Shown: positions 7,790 to 15,757 of the stretch, in pieces | How the letters are laid out: every line of letters begins with the position of its first letter | How positions within the stretch are numbered: the first letter of the stretch is position 1 | NCBI GenBank assembly: GCA_024103425.1 | Contig: JAGFIS010000007.1 | Coordinates: 62,001 to 126,000 of the forward strand | Direction: 5' to 3' | Length of the DNA stretch: 64,000 bases | From: Chitinophagaceae bacterium | GTDB taxonomy: Bacteria > Bacteroidota > Bacteroidia > Chitinophagales > Chitinophagaceae | Made by a program: the position numbers and the translations under genes | Notes under the pieces: generated by a model | The model's input: the letters and a program-made list of their open reading frames with translations, nothing else | Told to the model about the DNA's origin: nothing | Databases searched by the model: none

Positions 7790-8848
7790 ATGCTGAAAAA
7801 ATTGAGACGGTTGCTGTATCCATTTTCTGTGGTTTACGGCTGGGGGACAAGTATTCGCAATAACCTGTACGACAGCGGCAAATACCACTCTGTTGAATTT
7901 GCCCTTCCTGTTATCAGCGTAGGAAATCTTTCAACCGGAGGTACGGGTAAGACACCTATGATTGAATATCTGATCCAGCTGTTAGGCGATAGTTTTCAGT
8001 TAGCCACTTTAAGCAGAGGATACAAACGCAAGACGACAGGCTTTGTAATGGCAGACGAAAAGTCAACTGCAGCAACCATCGGCGATGAACCCATGCAAAT
8101 TCACAGCAAGTTTCCAAAAGTGAACGTCGTTGTTTGTGAAGACAGGCTGCTGGCTATTCCCGAAATGCTGAGAACAGATCCTGGAATTGAAGTGATACTT
8201 TTAGACGATGCCTATCAGCATCGGAGAGTAAAACCCGGATTGTCTATTCTTTTGACAGACTACAACAATCTTTACACACGGGATATACTACTGCCCGCAG
8301 GGAATTTGAGAGAATCTGCCAAAGGAAGCAGCAGGGCTGATATCATTGTCGTGACTAAATGCAATACGGAAATGACAGAATCCGAAAAGTCGCATATCAT
8401 TAAAGAACTGAATCCCCTGCCCCATCAGAAAGTATTCTTCACAAAAACGAATTACGGCGTTCCTTATCATTTCAGTACAGGAGAAAAACTGCCTCAGAAT
8501 GAGCAGCACAATGTCTTCTTGTTTTCAGGTATTGCCAATCCGCAGCCTCTGGAAAAAGAAATTGCATCGAGCCATAACCTCGTGGGAACTCTGACATTCG
8601 GCGATCATCACGCTTTCTCAAAAAACGATATCGACAAAATCAAAGCCCGCTTCGACAGTCTGAACTTTGCCAACAAAATCCTGATAACAACAGAAAAAGA
8701 TGCTGTACGGCTAAGGCCATTTTCGGATGCCATCCAATCATGGCCCTTGTATATCCTGCCCGTTGACCACAGTTTTCTTTTTGATGAAGGCGGCCGTTTT
8801 GACAATGAAATCCTGCTTTTCTGCGAGGGATTCAATAAGGCCGTTTAG
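7790..8848 (+). CDS. lpxK: Tetraacyldisaccharide 4'-kinase
   Basis: Phosphorylates the lipid A disaccharide at the inner face of the inner membrane. Start taken at ATG 7790 (MLKKLRRLLYPFSVVYGWGT), two bases after the previous stop; an upstream in-frame ATG at 7754 lies inside the previous gene and adds unlike sequence. The product is 352 residues. The P-loop is at about 45-56 (GNLSTGGTGKTP), and LLDDAYQHRRV matches the conserved LDDGFQH block with two conservative changes. An N-terminal hydrophobic and basic stretch fits membrane association. Confidence 0.95.
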   Translation: MLKKLRRLLYPFSVVYGWGTSIRNNLYDSGKYHSVEFALPVISVGNLSTGGTGKTPMIEYLIQLLGDSFQLATLSRGYKRKTTGFVMADEKSTAATIGDEPMQIHSKFPKVNVVVCEDRLLAIPEMLRTDPGIEVILLDDAYQHRRVKPGLSILLTDYNNLYTRDILLPAGNLRESAKGSSRADIIVVTKCNTEMTESEKSHIIKELNPLPHQKVFFTKTNYGVPYHFSTGEKLPQNEQHNVFLFSGIANPQPLEKEIASSHNLVGTLTFGDHHAFSKNDIDKIKARFDSLNFANKILITTEKDAVRLRPFSDAIQSWPLYILPVDHSFLFDEGGRFDNEILLFCEGFNKAV

Positions 8849-8908
8849 AACAGGCGGACTTTTCCACATTAAAAACCGAAAAAGTGTGCTTCATTTGCCA
8901 TAATCTGT

Positions 8909-8916
8909 TATTTTTG
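8909..8916 (+). promoter_or_regulatory. -7 element before the 35-residue peptide gene
   Basis: TATTTTTG, an exact TAnnTTTG match, 27 bp before the ATG at 8944. The nearest TTG is only 11 bp upstream, so the -33 element is unclear. Confidence 0.45.
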
Positions 8917-8943
8917 AGGCGATAATTCTAAAAACAGGCTACC

Positions 8944-9051
8944 ATGCAAGATCAAAACGAAGAAAAAGTATTCTATAAAGGAATGATGATTGTTGTAATC
9001 TGCGGAGTACTATTTATGGCTTTCTTTTACGCTATCAACGGCGGATTCTAA
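8944..9051 (+). CDS. 35-residue single-span membrane peptide
   Basis: A short frame from ATG 8944 to TAA 9051 encodes a polar N-terminus (MQDQNEEKVFYKG), one hydrophobic segment (about residues 14-30) and a short NGGF end. Evidence that it is real: an exact -7 promoter box 27 bp upstream, a stem-loop 33 bp downstream, and a textbook small-membrane-protein layout. It lies between lpxK and the convergent symporter gene. I do not recognise a family; similar tiny proteins are common but seldom annotated. Confidence 0.55.
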   Translation: MQDQNEEKVFYKGMMIVVICGVLFMAFFYAINGGF

Positions 9052-9083
9052 TCAATTCTTCTTACTGAAAATTCATCCTGATT

Positions 9084-9110
9084 TTTCCTTCTCCATGAAG
9101 GAAAGTTTTG
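9084..9110 (+). terminator. Hairpin between convergent genes
   Basis: Perfect 8-bp stem (TTTCCTTC / GAAGGAAA, 5-nt loop) followed by GTTTTGG on the plus strand. It abuts the stop codon of the minus-strand symporter (9112) and may serve both directions. Confidence 0.5.
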
Positions 9111-9111
9111 G

Positions 9112-10569
9112 CTATTTCTGCTTCTTCGCACGAGTTGAAAGCAACCATAAGCCTGTAAAGGTGATCAGCCCGTTCAACACCAGCATCTCTATACCAATCT
9201 GAAACTGCCCCAGAAACATGTAACCGTATAAGTGAATCAGGTAACAAATTACCGGTGCAGCAAGACACACCATCAACGTACCATAACCGTTGGGCAGATT
9301 TCTCTTCGTCAGGATTCCGAAAGAAAACAAACCGAGTAACGGTCCGTAAGTATATCCCGCCAACTGAAGAAGAACATCAATAATTGACTTATTGTCTATC
9401 AGCTTAAAAACAATAATGCATATTAAAAAGATGAAGGTAAATGACAAGTGAACCGCCATCCGTGTTTTCTTCATGCTCTCTTCAGTAATTCCTTCCTTAC
9501 GCTTCAGCCCCAGAATATCCAGACAGAAAGAAGATGTGATAGCAGTAATAGCACCGTCGGCGCTGGGGAAGAGCGTAGAGATGATACCTATTACAAAGAC
9601 AATAGAAACCCACGCCGGCAGATAATGCAGTGCTACTTCCGGAAAGAGGTCATCGCCTTTAGCATCCAGTCCATGAGTTGAAGCCATCACATAGAGCAAA
9701 CCACCGAGAAAAAGAAAGATCAAATTCACAATCACCATAATGGTGCTGAAAGTGAAAATATTTTTCTGTGAATTTTTTAGCTTACTCACACTGATATTCT
9801 TCTGCATCATCTCCTGGTCCAGCCCTGTCATCGCAATCGTAATAAAGGCACCACCGACGATCTGCTTCAGCCAGAAAGTGGAACTGTTGACATCGCCGTT
9901 GAATATCCTGGTGTATCCTCTGACGCTGAGACTGTCAAAAGCTTGCATAAAGGATAAGTCCAGATTCTTCATTACGTAAATCAGGCAGACGATCAATGCC
10001 GTCAGCATAAACACAGTCTGCAACGTATCCGTGAATACAATCGTTTTTACTCCACCTTCAAAGGTGTACAAAAGGATCATCAGCAAGGTAACCGACACTG
10101 TTATCCCGAAAGGCACTCCCATTGCATCCAGGATGAAAATCTGCAATACATTAATCACAAGGTAGAGTCTGGCTGTTGCCCCCAGCGTTCGCGAAATAAT
10201 GAAGAAGAGCGATCCTGTTTTATAGGCCACCATCCCGAAGCGGCGGTTCAGGTAGTCGTAGATAGACGTCAGATGCAACTTATAGTATAACGGCAGCAGG
10301 ACAAATGCCACCACAAAATATCCCAGCCAATAGCCAATAACAATCTGGAAATAACCAAAGTTCACGGCTCCAACTGTACCGGGGACGCTGAGAAAAGTGA
10401 CCCCCGTCATCGATGTGCCGACCATACCCAGGGCAACTAAAAACCAGTTGCTGTTGCGGTTGCCGATAAAGAAGGAATCATTATCTGAATTCCGGCTTGT
10501 GTACCAGGCTACAAAGAGTAATCCTGCAAAATAGATTAACACGAATGAAAACAGTAATACAGGAGACAT
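9112..10569 (-). CDS. Sodium:solute symporter (SSS family)
   Basis: 485 residues with about 13 hydrophobic spans and no signal peptide. The start MSPVLLFSFVLIYFAGLL and the following SRNSDNDSFFIGNRNSNWFL are typical of SSS carriers; the conserved GMVGTSMTGVTFLSVPG and TYGPLLGLFSFGILTKR match the Na+-binding and late-helix regions. It is a paralogue of the gene at 58783-60306. Substrate cannot be assigned. It diverges from the AcfC-like gene across a 173-bp region with nested inverted repeats. Confidence 0.92.
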   Translation of the reverse strand: MSPVLLFSFVLIYFAGLLFVAWYTSRNSDNDSFFIGNRNSNWFLVALGMVGTSMTGVTFLSVPGTVGAVNFGYFQIVIGYWLGYFVVAFVLLPLYYKLHLTSIYDYLNRRFGMVAYKTGSLFFIISRTLGATARLYLVINVLQIFILDAMGVPFGITVSVTLLMILLYTFEGGVKTIVFTDTLQTVFMLTALIVCLIYVMKNLDLSFMQAFDSLSVRGYTRIFNGDVNSSTFWLKQIVGGAFITIAMTGLDQEMMQKNISVSKLKNSQKNIFTFSTIMVIVNLIFLFLGGLLYVMASTHGLDAKGDDLFPEVALHYLPAWVSIVFVIGIISTLFPSADGAITAITSSFCLDILGLKRKEGITEESMKKTRMAVHLSFTFIFLICIIVFKLIDNKSIIDVLLQLAGYTYGPLLGLFSFGILTKRNLPNGYGTLMVCLAAPVICYLIHLYGYMFLGQFQIGIEMLVLNGLITFTGLWLLSTRAKKQK

Positions 10570-10579
10570 CAGTCAGTTG

Positions 10580-10687
10580 CTAAAATAGATTTCATGCAAA
10601 GAAAGTATAGTTGAAGGTTATGTGGCAATAAAATATACTACCGGGTGAAACCTTCAGATCATGGCAGAAGAAACTTTCTTATTTTAG
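10580..10687. repeat. Nested inverted repeats in a divergent promoter region
   Basis: Three inverted pairs are nested in order: CTAAAAT 10580-10586 with ATTTTAG 10681-10687, AAGAAAGT 10599-10606 with ACTTTCTT 10673-10680, and TGAAGGTT 10612-10619 with AACCTTCA 10649-10656. They lie between the starts of the symporter (minus) and the AcfC-like gene (plus). Spacing on the two sides is unequal, so a single clean stem would have internal loops. Confidence 0.5.
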
Positions 10688-10742
10688 TAGATGGAGTGGA
10701 ATTTGCAATTACAACCCTATTCTATTTAAAAATTAAAACTTC

Positions 10743-11495
10743 ATGAATAAAATTCTCTCTGTAATCCTACTCTCGTTTTTATTCAGCGGTATTACCCGGG
10801 CACAGAACAATACCATTTATGTGTATGGCCCCGGCGGCCCCTACCCCCCGATAAATGAAGCCGCAGAACGATTCAGTCACCAACACGGTATTAAAGTAAT
10901 CGTCACGAAAGGGCCATTAAAAAACTGGCAAGACAAAGCAAAAACGAATGCCGATCTTTTCTACAGCGGATCAGAAGATATGATGAGCACCTTCATGAGT
11001 GTTTTTGAAGATGAGATGAACACCGCTACCATTTATCCGCTCTACTACAGAGGATCAGGATTAATTGTAAGAAAAGGGAATCCGCATAATATCCGCAAAC
11101 TGACAGATCTGCAAAAACCCGGATTGAACATTATGATTGTTAAAGGAGCCGGACTTACAGGTGTTTGGGAAGACATGCTCGGCAGCCTTAGAAATATGGA
11201 CGCGTTAAGAAAAATAAGAGCCAACATCAAGGTCTTTGCCGACAACAGTGGTATCGCAGAAAAAACATGGAAAGAAAACCCCGGTGTAGATGTGTGGATC
11301 TCCTGGAATATCTGGCAAAAGATGAATGCCGGTATTGCAGACTTTGTCTCTTTAAAAACTAAGCATACAATCTATCGCGACTGCGGGATGGCGCTGAGCA
11401 AGAAAGGCACAACCAATTCGAATGCCCGATTGTTTTACGATTACCTCAAGACCTCTGAGGCGGCTGCTATTTTCAAAAAATGGGGATGGAAGTAA
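10743..11495 (+). CDS. AcfC-like periplasmic substrate-binding protein
   Basis: 250 residues with a signal peptide (1-20, ending RAQ). The mature protein starts IYVYGPGGPYPPINEAAERF, followed by ADLFYSGSEDMM, LIVRKGNPHNI, IVKGAGLTGVWEDM and VWISWNIWQ. These blocks match the accessory colonisation factor AcfC family, which has the molybdate-type (ModA/SBP_bac_11) binding-protein fold. In other bacteria AcfC-type proteins are linked to anion binding or chemotaxis, but the ligand is not established. No ABC permease or ATPase lies beside it, so it is an orphan binding protein here. Confidence 0.85.
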   Translation: MNKILSVILLSFLFSGITRAQNNTIYVYGPGGPYPPINEAAERFSHQHGIKVIVTKGPLKNWQDKAKTNADLFYSGSEDMMSTFMSVFEDEMNTATIYPLYYRGSGLIVRKGNPHNIRKLTDLQKPGLNIMIVKGAGLTGVWEDMLGSLRNMDALRKIRANIKVFADNSGIAEKTWKENPGVDVWISWNIWQKMNAGIADFVSLKTKHTIYRDCGMALSKKGTTNSNARLFYDYLKTSEAAAIFKKWGWK

Positions 11496-11529
11496 TTGAA
11501 TAAACCTCAAAACAGGTTGCTTATTTTTG
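11496..11529 (+). promoter_or_regulatory. Probable promoter of the CoA-transferase gene
   Basis: TTG at 11496-11498, a 23-bp spacer and TATTTTTG at 11522-11529 (exact TAnnTTTG). The TTG directly follows the AcfC stop codon. The start codon is at 11563. Confidence 0.5.
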
Positions 11530-11562
11530 GAGCCAGTCTTTATTTAAATAATCTCTTTTGCT

Positions 11563-12846
11563 GTGAAGTCAACTCCTGAATACACCGACGCCGAAAAAGC
11601 ATTGCAGATCATAGAATCCGGAAACCGTGTTTTTATCCACGGCAGTGCTCAGACACCTACAATGTTAATTAACGAACTGGCCAAACAATTTCACCGGTTA
11701 AAAAATGTGGAAATAGTTTCCATCACCCTGTACGGAGATATAGCTATTGCGAAGAAAGGCATGACGGACAGCTTTAAAGTCAATTCGCTTTTCGTTTCAG
11801 AAGGAGTCCGCCGTGCAGTTAACGACGGTTATGCGGACTATGTACCTATCTTTTTGAGTGAGATTCCGATTCTTTTCAGAAGAGGCCTGTTACCGGTAGA
11901 TGTTGCATTAGTACAGGTATCACCGCCTGATGCCCATGGATTTTGCTCATTGGGCCTTTCAGTGGATATAGCCCTTGCTGCAGTACAGGAAGCAAAACAT
12001 GTTGTTGCTCTCGTGAATCCGAATGTTCCGCGTACGATCGGACAGAGCCAGATTCATCACAAGCGTTTTCATTCAATGGTATTCTGCAATGATGCACTTC
12101 ACGAGTCCAAACAAAAAGAAATATCTGAACAGGAACTGACCATCGGGCGCCATATCGCCGGCCTGATTGAAGACAGATCAACGCTTCAAACAGGCATCGG
12201 TTCCATTCCCAATGCTGTACTCCAATCTCTGGGCAGTCATAAAGACCTCGGTATTCATACTGAAATGTTCTCTGACGGAGTGATTGATCTGATTGAAAAA
12301 GGTATTGTAACAAACAAGTACAAAAAAATCAGGCCCGGTGTAAGTGTCACTTCTTTTGCTCTGGGCACCAGGAGGCTCTACGATTTTGTGAATGACAATC
12401 CCTCTTTCAACTTCCTGGATGTTTCCTTTGTGAACGACCCGAATGTGATTCGCAGGATCGATAAGATGGTAGCCATCAACAGTGCTATTGAAATAGATAT
12501 TACCGGACAGGTATGTTCTGATTCTATCGGTACTTACCAATACTCAGGCATCGGCGGACAGATGGACTTTTTACGAGGTGCTGCACTGAGTGAAGGAGGC
12601 AAACCTATACTCGCACTTCCTTCGCGAACCAATAAAGGCATACCGCGGATTGTGCCCTTCCTCAAACAAGGTGCGGGTGTGGTAACTACCCGGGCGCATG
12701 TGCATTATGTAGTGACAGAGTACGGAGTGGCTTACCTGTATGGAAAGAACCTCAGACAACGGGCGAAAGCACTGATTGATATCGCTCATCCCGATGACAG
12801 GGAGATATTAGAAAAAGCTGCAAGTGAGCGATTCAAATTATTTTAA
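11563..12846 (+). CDS. Acetyl-CoA hydrolase/transferase family protein (4-hydroxybutyrate/acyl-CoA transferase type)
   Basis: 427 residues from a GTG start (11563); no ATG lies nearby upstream and the sequence matches the family from residue 1. Class I-type CoA-transferases move CoA between carboxylates through a glutamyl-CoA intermediate. Seen: GIGSIPNAVL (211-220), the putative catalytic Glu in IHTEMFSDG (E234), GIGGQMDFLRGA and the C-terminal TEYGVAYLYGKNLRQRAKALI. Length and motifs fit the 4-hydroxybutyrate/acetate CoA-transferase group (cat2/abfT-like). Acceptor and donor acids cannot be read from the sequence. It has its own promoter. Confidence 0.92.
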   Translation: MKSTPEYTDAEKALQIIESGNRVFIHGSAQTPTMLINELAKQFHRLKNVEIVSITLYGDIAIAKKGMTDSFKVNSLFVSEGVRRAVNDGYADYVPIFLSEIPILFRRGLLPVDVALVQVSPPDAHGFCSLGLSVDIALAAVQEAKHVVALVNPNVPRTIGQSQIHHKRFHSMVFCNDALHESKQKEISEQELTIGRHIAGLIEDRSTLQTGIGSIPNAVLQSLGSHKDLGIHTEMFSDGVIDLIEKGIVTNKYKKIRPGVSVTSFALGTRRLYDFVNDNPSFNFLDVSFVNDPNVIRRIDKMVAINSAIEIDITGQVCSDSIGTYQYSGIGGQMDFLRGAALSEGGKPILALPSRTNKGIPRIVPFLKQGAGVVTTRAHVHYVVTEYGVAYLYGKNLRQRAKALIDIAHPDDREILEKAASERFKLF

Positions 12847-12854
12847 CTTCAGAT

Positions 12855-13013
12855 TTGAGCGAAGAGTACTTAAAACGAGCAATAGAAATTTTACCGATCG
12901 TAAATAAAAATAACATGAGCGCTGTTTGTTACCACCGGGAGATTCCTGATGATATTCTGAAGTCGTGCGAACCATTCATCCCGGTTTTAAGTAACTTACA
13001 ATCATTATTATAA
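12855..13013 (+). CDS. Possible small protein (32 aa from ATG 12915, or 52 aa from TTG 12855)
   Basis: The frame is open from just after the CoA-transferase stop to TAA at 13013. From the ATG at 12915 it encodes MSAVCYHREIPDDILKSCEP and 12 more residues; from TTG 12855 it adds SEEYLKRAIEILPIVNKNN. The residue mix is protein-like and amphipathic, but there is no family match I know and no promoter evidence. It could also be a decayed remnant. Confidence 0.25.
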   Translation: MSEEYLKRAIEILPIVNKNNMSAVCYHREIPDDILKSCEPFIPVLSNLQSLL

Positions 13014-13022
13014 CCTGTGATT

Positions 13023-13412
13023 ATGAGCGAAAACTACGATCCGTTCGGCCTTACACAAAAAGAAAAACAAAACGAACTGATTTTACTGACACTGGCAGTT
13101 ATAAGTTTTATAGTTATCGGAATGGGTATTTATTACCAGAACAGAAATATCGATCACGACGACATTCTCACTCCGCTTCTGTTTGGCATTTACGGCTTCT
13201 TCTTCCTTATCCTTGGTCAAAACGGAATTAAGGGCGGGAATCTAACAGCTAAATGGTATAGCTTTCTGATACCCGGACTCAGTAAAAAAGATGAGCATCC
13301 GGATGAAGTTGATACCCGTAAAAAGAGGCTTGTAAAAATTATCGGAAAAGTAAGCCTGGTTATGGCAGTCATAATGTTTGTGTTTTGCATTGTTACGGTA
13401 ATCAGATCATGA
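13023..13412 (+). CDS. Hypothetical three-span membrane protein
   Basis: 129 residues from ATG 13023 (MSENYDPFGLTQKEKQNELI); a GTG six bases earlier is also in frame but less likely. Hydrophobic spans at about 20-39, 50-67 and 107-126, with a charged loop (KKDEHPDEVDTRKKR) before the last. No family recognised. It is the gene before the decayed cytochrome c peroxidase. Confidence 0.65.
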   Translation: MSENYDPFGLTQKEKQNELILLTLAVISFIVIGMGIYYQNRNIDHDDILTPLLFGIYGFFFLILGQNGIKGGNLTAKWYSFLIPGLSKKDEHPDEVDTRKKRLVKIIGKVSLVMAVIMFVFCIVTVIRS

Positions 13413-13424
13413 CCTCTATTTACA

Positions 13425-13853
13425 TTGAAAAACAATAGATTAATCTTTACTTTCTTTTTTTCAATTGCCATCGCCTGTAACCCTTAATATGTAAAGGTTT
13501 AAAGACAAAAAGGTCTTTTTTAGAAAAACACTCCTTTTAAATTTTTCCCTTATTTTTATTCTAGGAATTGCAGGTAAACTCAAAACCCCGTCTTTGAGAG
13601 ATATCGGCAACACAAAGCTGTATATGCACAACGGTTTGTTCAGCGACCTGCTGGTATAGTAAACATGTACAACAGCGGAATGCCTCAGCCTGCAAAAACT
13701 CCTGAGCAGGAAAAAGATCCACTGTTTCCGAAGACATCAGTTCACATCAAAAAGCTGGACTTAACCATGAATCAGAGGCACGACATCGTAGCCTTCCTCG
13801 GTGCTATCACGACTACTCCACTTCGAGTAAGGCCGCCGGAGATGCCGAAATAA
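13425..13853 (+). pseudogene. Decayed cytochrome c peroxidase (MauG/CCP-type) gene
   Basis: Two recognisable pieces remain. 13425-13487 encodes a lipoprotein-type leader (KNNRLIFTFFFSIAIACNP) that starts with TTG and stops at TAA. 13570-13853 encodes the C-terminus of a di-haem peroxidase: GKLKTPSLRDIGNTKLYMHNGLFSDLL in one frame, then after TAG/TAA and a shift, VNMYNSGMP and later DLTMNQRHDIVAFLGAIT in another. The family has K-x-P-S-L-R-N, Y-M-H-x-G and V-x-F-Y-N-x-G in this order. Both CxxCH haem sites and most of the protein are missing, so an internal deletion plus at least one frameshift has occurred. Confidence 0.8.
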
Positions 13854-13891
13854 AAAAATATTTAATCACCCTATCTTTAACTTTACAAAAA

Positions 13892-14383
13892 ATGAAAAAA
13901 ATGAAAAAAATCCTATTTAGTATCGCTGCCTTCTTCTTATTCGGAGTTGTATCTGCACAACCGCCAGCGGGAGATGCCAACATCGGAGATTTCTACGGTT
14001 CCAAAATAAAAGAAGGCAAATCCGTTAGTGCAAAGTCATTAATGAACAACCTTAAAAAAGCAGAGAACAACACAGTTGAAAGCACTCTTATCGAAGGTAA
14101 AGTACTGGAAGTGTGTCCGAACAAAGGCTGCTGGATTAAAGTAGAACTCGCTAACAAAGAAGTTGCTACTGTTAAAATGAAAGGCTACTCATTCTTTGTG
14201 CCTTTAGCACTGGAAGGAAAGAAAGTAAAGATCGATGGAAAAGCAGAAATTGCCACTACATCGGTTGACGAACTAAAGCATCTTGCTGAAGATGCACAAA
14301 AATCGCAGGCTGAAATAGATGCCATTACTCAACCCAAGAAAGAATTAAAGATTCTGGCAAACGGTATAGAAGTGGTAAAATAG
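13892..14383 (+). CDS. DUF4920 family exported protein
   Basis: 163 residues with a signal peptide (about 1-22, ending VSAQ). The core shows GDFYGSKI near the start of the mature protein and VLEVCPNKGCWIKVEL, the paired-Cys motif of DUF4920 proteins, in an OB-like all-beta context, followed by FFVPLALEGKKVKIDGKAEI. Family function is unknown; the conserved cysteines suggest metal or redox use (inference). It directly follows the peroxidase remnant and ends at a strong terminator. Confidence 0.85.
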   Translation: MKKMKKILFSIAAFFLFGVVSAQPPAGDANIGDFYGSKIKEGKSVSAKSLMNNLKKAENNTVESTLIEGKVLEVCPNKGCWIKVELANKEVATVKMKGYSFFVPLALEGKKVKIDGKAEIATTSVDELKHLAEDAQKSQAEIDAITQPKKELKILANGIEVVK

Positions 14384-14411
14384 TGTTTTCTTCTTTATTG
14401 TTTTTGAATAG

Positions 14412-14444
14412 TCCCGGTAGATTCAACTGCCGGGATTTTTTATT
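14412..14444 (+). terminator. Rho-independent terminator after the DUF4920 gene
   Basis: TCCCGG (14412-14417) pairs with CCGGGA (14430-14435), followed by a six-T run and ATT. It lies 29 bp after the stop at 14383. Confidence 0.8.
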
Positions 14445-14648
14445 AGAAAGAGAATTTTTCCGGATGGAGGATTATTTTATCTTCCGCGGTATCGTCTCGC
14501 GACAAATCATTTTACCCGGATTTACTATCAAAACGAAAAAATTATCATTGTTATGTAACCTCAGCAGTGTTCACCTACTCTAATCAATTGAGGAATCAGA
14601 TGAATTAGAAGAAAAAAAATCAGCTTTCACCGATCAAAACCATTGGAA

Positions 14649-14870
14649 ATGAAAGACTTAATTAAAACCTTGACAACTTTCCCAGTGAATGAATACAGAA
14701 GTCGCCTTACAGAAAAGATTGTATCCATACTGGTTCCGGGAACTGTGGATACTTTTGGCAGACACAGGTTATACACAAGAGGCAGGGTTGCTAACTCAAA
14801 GAATATGCGATTGATGCTCATCCCGGTGGAAGTTGCTAAAAAGCAGAGAACCATTAGATACCGGCAATAA
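14649..14870 (+). CDS. Possible small basic protein (73 aa)
   Basis: Begins MKDLIKTLTTFPVNEYRSRL and ends with a very basic tail (KKQRTIRYRQ). No family recognised. The opposite strand is also open over the same stretch, so coding evidence is weak. The surrounding 14445-14919 region otherwise holds nothing I can name; 14445-14648 is AT-rich with no gene. Confidence 0.35.
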   Translation: MKDLIKTLTTFPVNEYRSRLTEKIVSILVPGTVDTFGRHRLYTRGRVANSKNMRLMLIPVEVAKKQRTIRYRQ

Positions 14871-14919
14871 ATATGATTGTCGGCAAAACTCCATAAATTA
14901 AAAGTTCTAATAAAAAGAC

Positions 14920-15573
14920 ATGAGTTTAAGCGAAAAATACACAGACGAAGAAATCATCGAAAAAGTACTCAACGGAGAGAAGGCACTCTACGAGATAATT
15001 GTAAGACGTTACAATCCGTACCTCTATAAGGTGGGCAGGTCTTACAACTATAATCATCAGGACACTCAGGACCTGATGCAGGATACTTTTGTAGATGCCT
15101 ATAAAAACCTCTCTCAGTTTGAAGGAAGATCCAACTTTAAAACCTGGATCGTAAGAATTATGATGAACAACTGTTACAGGAAAAAGGAGAAATTCAGCTT
15201 TAAAAATGAAATCATGAAAGAAAACATAAACGAACAGTCATCGCCTTTGTTCTCCAACTCAAAAACCAATACCGACCATATTGTTCACAACCGCGAACTC
15301 GGAAGTGCTATTGAAAAAGCTTTACAGAGGATTCCTTTTGATTACAGAATGGTTTTCTCACTGCGCGAGATCAACGAACTGAATGTAGCAGAGACCGCTG
15401 ATATACTCAACATCTCTGAGTCTAATGTAAAAGTGCGCCTGAATCGTGCTAAAAGTATGCTGCGCGATGAACTCAACGGTATGTATGCCGATGAGGAATT
15501 GTACTCATTCAACCTGGTTTACTGCGACGGTATGGTAGAAAGGGTGATGGGCATCATCAACCAGCTCAATTAA
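14920..15573 (+). CDS. RNA polymerase sigma factor, sigma-70/ECF type
   Basis: 217 residues. Region 2: YNPYLYKVGRSYNYNHQDTQDLMQDTFVDAYKNLSQFEGRSNFKTWIVRIMMN (DTQDLMQDTF is the -10-type recognition and core-binding helix). Region 4: LQRIPFDYRMVFSLREINELNVAETADILNISESNVKVRLNRAKSMLR with a clear helix-turn-helix. Between them lies a polar linker of about 35 residues. No anti-sigma gene is adjacent, unlike many ECF factors of this phylum. It ends at a strong terminator, so it is probably transcribed alone. Confidence 0.93.
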   Translation: MSLSEKYTDEEIIEKVLNGEKALYEIIVRRYNPYLYKVGRSYNYNHQDTQDLMQDTFVDAYKNLSQFEGRSNFKTWIVRIMMNNCYRKKEKFSFKNEIMKENINEQSSPLFSNSKTNTDHIVHNRELGSAIEKALQRIPFDYRMVFSLREINELNVAETADILNISESNVKVRLNRAKSMLRDELNGMYADEELYSFNLVYCDGMVERVMGIINQLN

Positions 15574-15594
15574 AAGATCATAACTAAATAGTAA

Positions 15595-15626
15595 AGCACA
15601 ACCTCACCCGGTTGTGCTTTTTTATT
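15595..15626 (+). terminator. Rho-independent terminator after the sigma factor gene
   Basis: Nine-bp perfect stem AGCACAACC (15595-15603) / GGTTGTGCT (15610-15618) with a 6-nt loop, running into a T-tract. Confidence 0.9.
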
Positions 15627-15757
15627 GAAATTTCTAAACCTAATAGTGTCTTCCTTACTTGTTGTATTTCCTGGTCTCTTTTGCGAAAGCGCCACTTCTC
15701 CCTGACAGAGTATTTTGAGTAGAAACTCTTTACTTTTACACAACAGTTAACTTCTAC

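Noticed and set aside
14383..14583. 66-codon frame over the DUF4920 terminator
   Set aside because: It starts at the stop of the real gene, crosses the terminator hairpin and resembles no protein.
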